This document shows, one piece after another, positions 18,463 to 26,823 of a stretch of DNA of 33,602 nucleotides. Numbering within the stretch: the first letter of the stretch is position 1; each line of letters starts with the position of its first letter. The stretch is from the NCBI GenBank assembly GCA_008000375.1, contig SMOI01000340.1:1-33602 (forward strand), written 5' to 3'. Below the pieces are notes generated by a model that did not search any database, had not been told where the DNA came from, and saw only the letters and a program-made list of their open reading frames with translations. The position numbers and the translations under genes were made by a program. This DNA comes from Poteriospumella lacustris (Eukaryota; Sar; Chrysophyceae; Chromulinales; Dinobryaceae).

Positions 18463-18843
18463 TGGCGCCGAACCCAATATTCTAGGTTCGCCTATTAGTC
18501 TAGGCTATCTCTGGCCGCAGCCACTCATTCTGATTGGACTCTCCGTCCATTGATTTCCATCATAAGCCTTTGCCACACATTCTGTCCGGCCTTCCGGCAT
18601 ATGATTCTCTTCCTTGATTGGTGTTCATAGATTGTAGCCTTCTCTTCGATCAGACTCTCTATAATCACAATCTAAACCATCTCACTTCTCTCTCGAACCC
18701 GGTCTTGTCTATCACCCTTTTCGGGCTAGATATTTTGCTAGTGTTACCTTTTCGGGACACTAACTCTCAGGTTCTCGAGCGACTCAGCTGGTTTGGACTT
18801 TTTCGGATAGATAATATCCCTTACAGAAGGATAATCTACCTCA
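18463..18843 (+). repeat. 3' LTR of element A
   Basis: 381 bp, TG...CA, two differences from the 5' copy. One of them (GCTAGTG for GTTAGTG) weakens hairpin 2. It abuts copia gag sequence directly. Confidence 0.95.
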
Positions 18844-21065
18844 ATCCCTCTGCTGCGTCCAGGGTCCGTCGCCGATTTACTCGTCTTCAAGGCTCGAATG
18901 ACTGATCACCTTCGATCCGAATTCAAGTACAACGGCACATCTTGGCCACGAAGCGATATTATACTGGGCAGGAAACGTTGGAGATACTGCGTTCCACCAA
19001 GAGAAGCCTCATTGATCTCCAAGTCAAGAAACGAGCTGCAACTGAGATCCAATCCGGTAACGCGTCCGTGAGCGACGCTCACTCAGACGGCGCCGTGGAG
19101 ACCGAACCCGAGTCCGATGCCGAAGAAGCCGAGCCAGGTGAGTCGGACGAGCCCGATGCGGCCACTGAATTCGACTTGGCCCCCGATTACGGGGAGGCTG
19201 ACCAAACGATGCGTGTCTTGGACGATATACTGGAGGGCCTACCAAGAAGAGCGAAGATCAAGGTCCTGGACACCCAGTTGTCCCAAGCGACGAGAGCGTT
19301 GCTCGATAAACGTCTCGAGGCGGAGCAAGAGAAGACGAGGATCTTTGCATTGATAATCTCCAAGCTTTCCGAAGCCTCCATGTCGCTGCTGAGGAACTTC
19401 AAGGGGACCGAGGCAATTCTCCTCTCGGCAAACGATCCGATCCGATTGTGGAAAACTATCGAGCAAAGTCACCTGGGTGGATCAGCAAATCAGGAAACAC
19501 AAGCATACCAGATTATTCGGACTTACCAGACCATCCGACAAGATGTGAACGAATCGATTCATTCATATTATGAAAGGTTCATCGAAGTTCAAGATGCAAT
19601 GAAGTCCCATGGTTGCTCGACAGACCCCGAGCATCTTCAAGCGCGACACTTCTTGCAACAGCTGGACCGCTCGAAGTACGGCAGGTTCCAGACGGACCTA
19701 CAAAATTTGGTCTCATCTGGGGCAATACCCACATACCCCAGAACGGTGTCCGCCGCATACACCCTCGCGAAGGAAAGGACCGAGTCCCCTGTTTCCAGTT
19801 ATGGTCATAACCGCTTTACAAATCCAGTAGTCTACAACACGACCGCGATCAATCGCGACAAGAAAGACAAGAGAGTAAAGAAGAAGGACAGACCTCAAGG
19901 CACCCGCACACCTTCAGGTGCTGGCACATGCGACCTCTGTGGGAACGAAGGGCACTTCATCCGGACGTGCCCGAAGCTTGGTGCAGCGAAGAGCGCCATT
20001 GCAGGAAGCACGCGATTCACTGCTACGACATTTGGCTTCGAAGGTGATCAAGCTGTCTTCATGTCCCACAGCGGCTCGGTTGGGCTCCGCCCCACCGACA
20101 TATTGCTTGATACTCAAGTTAATGTGTCCGTGTTCCACAATGAACAACTGCTGACTGATGTTCGAGAAGTTGAAGAAGCGATATTCATATCAGGCTTCGT
20201 CAAGGGCCCCGCGCAGAGGACCTCCACAGTGGGAACGTTCCAAGGAGTTTCCCCCGTTTACCTTGCGCCCGAAGGTTCCGCGAACATACTGTCGTTTAAC
20301 CAGATTGAAAGGGGGAACAACAAGATATCTTGGGTTCGTAACAGTCACTTTGACGTCGTTCTGGAGAACATGCGCGCCCCAATCCGCTTCCGGGTCAACA
20401 AGAATGGTCTGTACATTGCAGACGGCTCGTCGTTGTTGCGTCGCAATACTCACGTGATGGTCACAACGGTTGCCGAACGGGAACAAGCTTACCCCCAAGA
20501 CCAGGTGAAGCGCGCTCGCGAAGCAAGACTTCTCCAGGAGCTGCTTGGACACGTGTCAACAGAGGCATTGATACGTACAATCAGCAACGGCGCAATGATC
20601 AATGCTCCAGTGACCGGAACGGATGTGCTTCGAGCCCGAGAAATATATGGACCAGCCGAAGCTAACCTTCAAGGGTCAAAGCGAAAAGACAAGCAGAAGG
20701 CGATCGGGATCCTGGAGTACGTCCCGAAACCTTTGCAAGAGGAGCAGGTGTTACTCGCCGATGTCATGTATGTCCAGACAGAGCCGTACCTTATCTCCGT
20801 GTCTTATCCACTGCGGCTGGTCATGACTACCATCCTTACGGACAAGAAGGCTTCATCATTGGCTAACGCCCTCGTCAGCCACGTTGAGAGTTACGGAGCA
20901 AAGGGATTCAAGGTCACCAGAGTGCTAACAGATCCTGAGGCTGCATTCCGCGCAGCGGGTGAAATCGTCCGTCGTCACGGCATTGACTTCGACGAGGGCG
21001 GCGTTGAGCAGCATGTGGCACGCGTCGAAGCCATGATCAAGTCCGTCAAGGAGCGGACCCGATCG
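18844..21065 (+). pseudogene. Ty1/copia gag-protease-integrase, truncated
   Basis: A leader and ATG (18898) read MTDHLRSEFKYNGTSWP, the usual start of copia Gag, but the frame is lost near 18940 and continues in another from 18942. Counting from 18942: Gag helices (~130-290, including RIFALIISKLSEASMSLL and DPIRLWKTIEQSHLGG); zinc knuckle C330-x2-C333-x4-H338-x4-C343; protease ILLDTQVNV (Asp390, with TQ instead of TG/SG); 'GSANILS' and KNGLY pre-integrase block; APVTGTDVLRAREIYGP linker; integrase with D607 (LLADVMYV), D664 (LTDPEAAF) and E696 (ARVEAMIKSVKER). After HGL (about 21075) homology ends: RT, RNase H and both LTRs are absent. The frame remains open to 21485 without recognisable content. 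Dead fragment. Confidence 0.85.
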
Positions 21066-22192
21066 ATCATACATGGCTTGCGTGTCCATGTATCGGTCCC
21101 AGTGTGTCCATGTATCGGTCCGAGAGCGTTCCTCTTGAAGCAAATTCTTCCTTTAATTCGTTCCATTTTGAGAAGCTGTTTCGATATTCAGCAAGTGAAA
21201 ATTTGTAGAAGCTTGCCCGAAATGGGATATACCGCGTTGTTTCTGCCCACAATCGCTTTCTTCATTTGTGCAATAATGGCAAGGTACGGTATGACCCGTA
21301 AGTGCTTTTTAGCAACCCCCTCCGCCGATCGCATCAGGTTGCCCCACTCATGCCGGACCCTTTCCAATCCAACGCAATGGCACTACGAGCATGGGGTTTC
21401 CACGGGCCCTCATCCTGGACGATCACGCCTTGGAAGTCATCCTGGAACACAATATCGGTACATCCTCCCGCTTTCTGGAACTTGAGGCCACTCGTTCCGC
21501 AGCCCAATGTGAACATCGTGGTCACGGTTGTGACGGAGGTTAGGAAACCGGCACATATGCAAATACAGGCCAAGGGATTCGTCGGCAATGAGTAATGCCC
21601 TACTCCTGTACTGCGGACACTGTGGAGGCGAGTCCTACAGGCGGTTGATGTGAACCAACCCTAAATCCTTGATGTGACTGTCACGGACCCAGCTGCCGCA
21701 CCCAGCTGCCGCGACGGGGAGCTCCCACTTGGTCGCAAGAGCGGCAAGCAAGCTACGCGCCGAGGAAAATGTCTTCAAATACAGCCCTCACCGTGAACCT
21801 CATCGTGAACCTCACCGTGCTCCCGATCGCCCTCATAGCAACGGGCCGCCCAAGCGACGACACGGGCACCTCCTTAACATGAGCCTCGCAACTAAGACCC
21901 GTTTACGTTACCTCTTTCTTTCCCTATCTGGCGATCAAGCGACAAGGTCGTCCTTTTACAGTGAGGTCGTCAGTGAAAGAGCTCCGCAATCAATAATGCC
22001 GGCAAAGACATAGAACCGGAGCACAGAGAGTAGCTCGCCGCCATGTTCAACTTGCAGCTGACTCGTACTTTCTAAGTTGGAAAGCAAAAACTGCTTTGTT
22101 AGACACATTCTCTCTGTTATTCGATGTGCAACACACTTTGCAAACGAATTGAAGACCTCGCAAGCTCAGCAGAAATAGATAATGTGTCGTTG
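21066..22192. other. Degenerate region after the copia fragment
   Basis: Begins with two copies of GTGTCCATGTATCGGTCC (21082-21099, 21104-21121), a 22-bp tandem at the break in copia homology. Further on are short local repeats (CCCAGCTGCCGC twice near 21690; CACCGTGAACCT words near 21785-21820). Open frames 21302-21595 plus and 21334-21588 minus show no recognisable domain; they may be eroded copia sequence. Confidence 0.4.
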
Positions 22193-23336
22193 TCATCGTT
22201 GAACCTGAAGAAGATCACTATGCGCATAGCCACGAACTTGAACAACTACTCGGAGAACTGAGTCGTCGAATTGATGAATCAGGCCCAGCGGAAGACAAAT
22301 TTGTCGATATAGATCCCCTTTGAATTCCATCCAAACGTCTTTGATGAACTCAGCATCTCTCGGGTATCCGGCACATTCGGATCGAGGCCCTTCAGAGCAT
22401 CGAAAACGACACTGCTGATCTTGTCTGTATTTCTGGTTTTCATAATATTTTCCTGTCGTTTGATATACTAACACACTGGGTTCTTGGGTCTTTGTCGTCG
22501 TTGAAAAGTTCATACAACACTGTACCGCAGTGTTGCAAGGATGTCCGTCGTTGTATTGCAGAAGACAGCAACGTCTCCCATCTACAGCCTTCATATTGCG
22601 TCTCCTGAATTGCAGCTTTCTTGAAGTTGTTTTCATCAACAACGTAAGTTTACGCGCGTCGTTAAGGGTATCCACGTCGCTATAGACACCAGATTGAGGT
22701 TTCCTCTGCTTTTCCAAGTAAGCCTTCGTATGCCTTCCCATGACAAACCCCTTCAATATTTTCCCCATATCGAATATCGTTTGGACCTTTTTCATGTCGT
22801 TCTCCGCCGAACTTTCTTCGATTAGCTCATTTCGTGTTACTAAATCTCATACTGGTAGTGGTGTTTAGTGGCAATATTTCCCCCATACCGGTTGTTGTTT
22901 ATGAAGCTCTTACGTTAAAAGAGAAACACAAGCCGAATGTCCTTTTGTTCGAGTATTGTTCATGGTCAAATAAAGGGTTCAATGACACAGCGCAAATATC
23001 TGCAATCATCTTGCGAATGAACTCCTTTGGCATCGAAGCATGTTGACAAGGTCCACAGGAACATAAACTGTCATCGTCGGTTTTGAAGTACTGTATCACT
23101 TCAGAAATCCAATCCAATTGTTGCAGCCACAGCTTTTTTTCTTCATCTACCTCTGCACCGCCCTTTGCACCGATATGGAATATGGTTAAGTTACCGAACG
23201 TTACATATATCGTCGTGTATTCTATGCTTGTAAAATCTTTTACATGACGCTGGTTGTTGTAAACGTGTATTCTATGCAGATAAACGTCACGCAAATTTGC
23301 TTTGTCCTTAAAGTCGCAAATTGACTTTGTTTGCCT
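22193..23336 (-). CDS. Unknown gene with one predicted intron
   Basis: Minus strand. Exon a is open from after a TGA at 23337-23339, passes DVYLHRIHVYNNQRHVKDF and CSCGPCQHASMPKEFIRK, and reaches FSFN at 22914. The donor AAC|GTAAGA (22913/22912) and acceptor ATGAG|C (22826/22825) with a TTAGTAAC branch-like word define an 88-base intron that keeps phase. Exon b (22825-22193) reads LIEESSAENDMKKVQTIFDM... through a Cys-rich middle (GRRCCLLQYNDGHPCNTAVQCC) to the stop at 22193. The joined product is at least 337 residues. Exon a has no ATG, so a further 5' exon is expected, perhaps in the frame at 23362-23617. No family recognised; cysteines suggest metal binding. Confidence 0.45.
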
Positions 23337-23470
23337 TCACCCAACTTGGCGCGGAATTGTATTAGGTTCCCTTAAAATCGACCTTGGGTCTTGGCGCATC
23401 GTTGTTTTCACGGAAATCGAACAGCGTTTGGGTGGCTGCGTCGAAGGCAAGTCTGTGCAACAACTGATTT

Positions 23471-23617
23471 TGCCGTGGTATAACCGTGGTTATACCACTC
23501 TTAGCCGTGGTAATTCTAGCCGTTGTATAACCGAAGTTATACCTCGCAATCGCTGAGCAGAATTGTGAAACCGCTGTGATGGTCACCGTGTCTACCCCGC
23601 TCAGAGTTGTTTTCCTT
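23471..23617 (-). repeat. Inverted-repeat copy 2
   Basis: Reverse complement of this segment matches 7131-7238 (AGGAAAACAACTCTGAGCGG, GGGTAGACACGGT, ACGGCTAG). It also contains the palindrome GTGGTATAACC-GT-GGTTATACCAC and a second, degraded copy of it. The two arms face each other across 16 kb that includes elements A and copia. Confidence 0.75.
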
Positions 23618-23716
23618 ACGCGTTTCTGATCGTCGTCACATCTTCGTCATATCATTATATTTCTTCACATTATCGGTCGGTAAAGTCTGATAGGGTCGGC
23701 CCTCTTATCTTAACAT

Positions 23717-23760
23717 TTAGCACAAAAACACTGTGCGCTTAGCACAAAAACACTGTGCGC
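23717..23760. repeat. 22-bp tandem duplication
   Basis: TTAGCACAAAAACACTGTGC followed by GC occurs twice, exactly, head to tail. Confidence 0.9.
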
Positions 23761-24045
23761 TTCTTTTCCGGTGGCGCAAAAGTCAATGATGTTGTTTGCT
23801 CTTTTAGCGGCGGCGTAATCCTATGCTGTCTCACAGCACCTCTCAAGGCTATGTCCAAATGCAACATATGATTGGGATTGTTGCAGAGTTCTCTTTGGTG
23901 GTTATCGTATGCTTTCACCGCCATCTGGAGTTTGCTTTTGTAGTGTTCAGGATCCACGCCCTTCCTTCGTCCAGTCACGTCAATTTCGGCTGGGAAACGT
24001 GGTGGTACGTTTGGTTTCCAATAATCGGATGGGGAACTTGAACGG
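23739..24045 (-). CDS. Unknown exon or gene fragment
   Basis: Open between a TGA at 24046-24048 and a stop at 23739. It reads FKFPSDYWKPNVPPRFP, EIDVTGRRKGVDPEHYK, a helical KLQMAVKAYDNHQREL segment and HMLHLDIALRGAVRQ. Composition is protein-like but there is no ATG before the GTG at 23978, so it looks like an internal or last exon of a minus-strand gene. Element B is inserted about 60 bases upstream. The final codons fall in the 22-bp duplication. No family recognised. Confidence 0.35.
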
Positions 24046-24106
24046 TCACTATAGGGTTCACATCCCTGAAAACGTCTTGCTCAGGATGAGGCTGTCTCGT
24101 TTCCAG

Positions 24107-24417
24107 TGTGGTGTTATAAGGGTAACACACTAGAAAAGCTTGGGATCTAAGTGACCTATTCACTGGGATCTACAAGGCTGGTAACGTTAGTGTCCGAAAA
24201 GGCGCACTAACAATACCTTCAGGTCCGAAAAGGAACACTGAAGTAATAACCAGACGAGAAGAAATAGAGGATAGGTTAATTAGATGTGTTTACACATCAG
24301 GTGATGGAAGAACCATCAACCACAACGAACCCACAGACGGAGGCCGGAGAGGAACGTGTGGTGATGGTAACTAAGAAACTATAAGCTAAATATAGAGGTA
24401 GTCGGCATTTAGCGTCA
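24107..24417 (-). repeat. 3' LTR of element B
   Basis: 311 bp; on the element strand it starts TGACGCTAAATGCC and ends ATAACACCACA. Twin hairpins lie at 24186-24211 (GTTAGTG/CACTAAC) and 24217-24243 (CTTCAG/CTGAAG), both enclosing CCGAAAAGG. A GATGTGT/ACACATC inverted repeat lies near 24283. Confidence 0.95.
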
Positions 24418-24430
24418 ATACCTTCTCTCC
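24418..24430 (-). promoter_or_regulatory. Polypurine tract of element B
   Basis: On the element strand GGAGAGAAGGTAT directly precedes the 3' LTR TGACG; same GGTAT ending as in element A. Confidence 0.75.
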
Positions 24431-24843
24431 ACAAAGAAAGAGTGAAAGGATGTATTGAATAAGTGTAAACAGGGTAGTAGACAAAGAGACAGGTAGAGAG
24501 GGGCAGTGTAAGGCAGAGAGCGCACACAGATAGTGGGAAACAGGAAATCTGGGAGAAAATCGAAATTTTGGGAAAATAGAAATCTAGGGAACGCTTGAAT
24601 CTGGGTGAGCTGGAAAATCTGGGTTTTCGTATGTCTGGGGTGGCTGGGTGGGGCTGGGTGCACCTGGGGAGAGCGCTGCGACACTGTGTCGCGCGATAGG
24701 TGAAGTTTCAAGATTTCGCGCGCGCGAGAAGCAAAATGACAGCAGATGACATAATAAATAGAAATAAATCACAATTCAATTAAATATTGAATTTTTCTAA
24801 AAGTCAAGAAGACGTCAAGGTAGCCCTAAGTACCAAACCGAAC
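24431..24843 (+). promoter_or_regulatory. Upstream region of ORF3 in element B with periodic purine array
   Basis: Between the 3' LTR and the ORF3 ATG. At about 24530-24640 the plus strand repeats a GGGA..(G)AAATCT unit every 16-20 bases (GGGAGAAAATC, GGGAAAATAGAAATC, GGGAACGCTTGAATC, GGGTGAGCTGGAAAATC), followed by G/T-rich CTGGG repeats to 24670. This parallels the array upstream of ORF3 in A. A CGCGCGCG run and A/T-rich sequence lie just before the ATG. Confidence 0.5.
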
Positions 24844-26400
24844 ATGCTGAACAAGATGAACAAGAGAATGGAGAATGTTGCAAATGGCAAAATGCAGAAA
24901 GTCCAAAACAATTTAACCGAGGGACCAGATAAGGTGATATCTGATGAAACATCATTCGAGCAGAGGAGAAAACAACTGATAGCGCAGTGGAAGCATGTGC
25001 AGCAGCCGAAAAGCGCGACCGATAGCAATTGCTTGATAGTGTCACTGCTGAATTGTGTCGAGACCGATGAGGAGCGCAACATATTGTTGGGGATGGAACG
25101 GGGAGCCAAGGTGGAGTACACGAAGAGCAACGCGTACAGCGCATTCCATCAATGGTGCGACCAAAGACAGTCGGAGGGGCTGGCAGCAGTGCCAGCGGAA
25201 CCAGAGAAACCGAAGACGGCAAAGGGAAAGTTGCTGAGCAAGGAAGAAGAAAAGATGATGGAGGAGTGGGAAGCATTGGTGAGCGCTCGGGAGGAGAAAA
25301 TCGAGAAGATCAAGAACGAGCGGTACACCGCAGAGGGGGTGTATGCGTGGTTGGAACATTTGAAGGGTCTCGGGAAGATCCAAAATTTTATATGGAGGAG
25401 AGCGCATGCCTTTGACGGTCACTTCAGTGAGTGGTTCAGCGCGCGTCTGCAAAAACATGGAGTCGGGAAAAAGTATGTTGTATTCGGGTACCATGGAAAG
25501 GGCCAAGGGAAAGATGATATCTCTACCCGGCTGTTGGGTCTGGCAGCGAGAAAGAGAGGACGAGAGGAAGATGAAGATGTCCGGGAGGAGCCCAAGCAGA
25601 AGCGACCGCGTAAGAAGAACAGTATCGCGGATGCGTACAAAAAGCGCACATCGCCCCAGCAGAGAACCCATGCACAAAAACGAGATTTGTTCCAGCAGTT
25701 GATCGATAATTGGGCCACGAGAAAGATTGGGCCCCCGCCCGTCGATGTCCTGATGGGAGCTGATGATGTGGCGGTATCAGCACGAGCATGGGAGCTGACC
25801 CACATGGGCGCAGCGGGGGAAAAGTGCACTGCGCTAGCCTGGCGATTGGCAAATGGTCGAAGCTTGCGATCTTGCCAGGAAGAAGAATGTTATCACAAGG
25901 CTGGCCTTATTCGCGAGGCTGCTGAGAGTCTGCGTGCCAATATGCACGCGCGAGACGAAACGCAGGGGAATGATGGTGAAGTGGCGGAGAAGTCAGCCTT
26001 CGTTTGGGGACAACCATTGAGGTTTGGAGGAATCTCGGCAAGGCAGCTAGAGGTCATGTTGCTGCTGGAGGAGAAGTCTGCAGAGCAGCTGTTGAAGCGT
26101 GGGGAAGTGTCGGCCGAGGAGCTGTTGGAGCTTGAAGGAATATCGGCAGAGGCCAGACGAGCCACGGTACTGCACGCCCAGCGGATGAACGATATGAAGA
26201 TCAGTCGGGCAGGAGGTATCGTGACACGACATGGGATCGCGGCACGGGTCGTCGAAGGAGGTGACATCGTGTTAATGGACCCGGGACTGCGCCAGGTTCA
26301 TGTGATGAGCCGGGAAGATGTGGTCAAGAGTTGCGAAGAGTTCTTCTGCTGTGCCGTATACTACTGGGCGGTATACGAAGTGTCGATTGAGGTCGCGTAG
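24844..26400 (+). CDS. Antisense ORF3 of element B: predicted papain-fold cysteine peptidase-like protein
   Basis: Start chosen at the first in-frame ATG (24844); a TAA lies upstream at 24781. 518 residues, stop TAG 26398-26400, encoded opposite to gag-pol. DSNCLIVSLLNCVE (60-73, candidate nucleophile Cys63), AEGVYAWLEHLKGLG (163-177), YVVFGYHGKG (211-220) and TRLLGL (228-233) match the A protein. So do RHGIAARV (His463) and DIVLMDPGLRQVHVMS (Asp479) with a C-terminal helix and strand. An acidic coiled-coil-like segment (~125-160) and a basic KRGREED...KQKRPRKKN stretch (~237-259, bipartite nuclear signal) are specific to B, as are three SAEELLELEGIS-like repeats (~397-440). Two proteins diverged this far yet keeping Cys, His and Asp suggests selection on catalysis. 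Peptidase activity and target are inferred. Confidence 0.75.
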   Translation: MLNKMNKRMENVANGKMQKVQNNLTEGPDKVISDETSFEQRRKQLIAQWKHVQQPKSATDSNCLIVSLLNCVETDEERNILLGMERGAKVEYTKSNAYSAFHQWCDQRQSEGLAAVPAEPEKPKTAKGKLLSKEEEKMMEEWEALVSAREEKIEKIKNERYTAEGVYAWLEHLKGLGKIQNFIWRRAHAFDGHFSEWFSARLQKHGVGKKYVVFGYHGKGQGKDDISTRLLGLAARKRGREEDEDVREEPKQKRPRKKNSIADAYKKRTSPQQRTHAQKRDLFQQLIDNWATRKIGPPPVDVLMGADDVAVSARAWELTHMGAAGEKCTALAWRLANGRSLRSCQEEECYHKAGLIREAAESLRANMHARDETQGNDGEVAEKSAFVWGQPLRFGGISARQLEVMLLLEEKSAEQLLKRGEVSAEELLELEGISAEARRATVLHAQRMNDMKISRAGGIVTRHGIAARVVEGGDIVLMDPGLRQVHVMSREDVVKSCEEFFCCAVYYWAVYEVSIEVA

Positions 26401-26436
26401 GAGGCATTGTAAGAGCCTTAAGTACCTCATGTCGTA

Positions 26437-26469
26437 TTACCCCGACCAGGGTGACCTTGGTCGGGGTAA
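26437..26469. terminator. Strong hairpin between convergent ORF3 and pol, element B
   Basis: TTACCCCGACCA (26437-26448) and TGGTCGGGGTAA (26458-26469) are exact reverse complements, and the 9-base middle (GGGTGACCT) can pair further. It lies just after the ORF3 stop and about 360 bases from the pol stop, between genes that transcribe toward each other. A role in 3'-end formation or in blocking sense-antisense collision is inferred. Element A has only 48 bases here and no such hairpin. Confidence 0.5.
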
Positions 26470-26496
26470 AATGTGTCGGAGTTGGGAAGTCAAGTA

Positions 26497-26725
26497 GTGT
26501 GCAGAGTGTGGGGAACGTGTGCGGGATGTCGATTGAGCATCCTTAGCAACAAGCGTTCCTCACGCTAGGCCACGAAAGATCAACAACAAAGCACACCGAA
26601 GACGAGTCAGGAAGCCTGGTTGTGTGCGGAGTGTGTTGAACGTGTGCGGGATGTCGATTGAGCATCCTTAGCAACCAGCGTGCGACATACAAGGCCATGA
26701 CACGGTGAACCGACAACGAGATGAA
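26497..26725. repeat. ~125-bp tandem repeat, about 1.8 copies
   Basis: Copies begin at 26497 and 26622 with GTGTGCRGAGTGTG and share CGTGTGCGGGATGTCGATTG, AGCATCCTTAGCAAC and later weaker similarity. Located in the ORF3-pol spacer of element B; absent from element A. Confidence 0.75.
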
Positions 26726-26823
26726 GATGGTGGCAACAAGAAGATCAATATGGGGACCGTACTAGGTCCATGCAAGCACCGGAGGGACGCAGACGCATCA
26801 CAACCGTGGTGATGGAGGTGCGT

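Larger units (their letters stand above)
9529..18843 (+). mobile_element. Ty3/gypsy LTR retrotransposon, element A
   Basis: Two 381-bp direct LTRs bound gag, pol and an antisense third gene. The LTRs differ at two positions, so insertion is recent. Internal order is LTR, short leader, gag, UGA, pol (protease, RT, RNase H, integrase, chromodomain-like module, extra domain), antisense ORF3, polypurine tract, LTR. The integrase lies after RT/RNase H, which places it in Metaviridae rather than copia. Pol carries a one-base deletion near its 3' end, so A is probably non-autonomous now. No target-site duplication is found: left flank ends CAGAATG, right flank starts ATCCC. Confidence 0.95.

Noticed and set aside
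17801-18553. 250-codon plus-strand ORF with many hydrophobic residues, looking like a membrane (env-like) protein
   Set aside because: It overlaps the N-terminus of ORF3 and the pyrimidine-rich spacer, runs into the LTR, and has no counterpart in element B. The hydrophobicity comes from T/C-rich DNA.
21334-21588. 84-codon minus ORF after the copia fragment as a gene
   Set aside because: No recognisable motif, equal-quality frame on the other strand, and location in eroded sequence.
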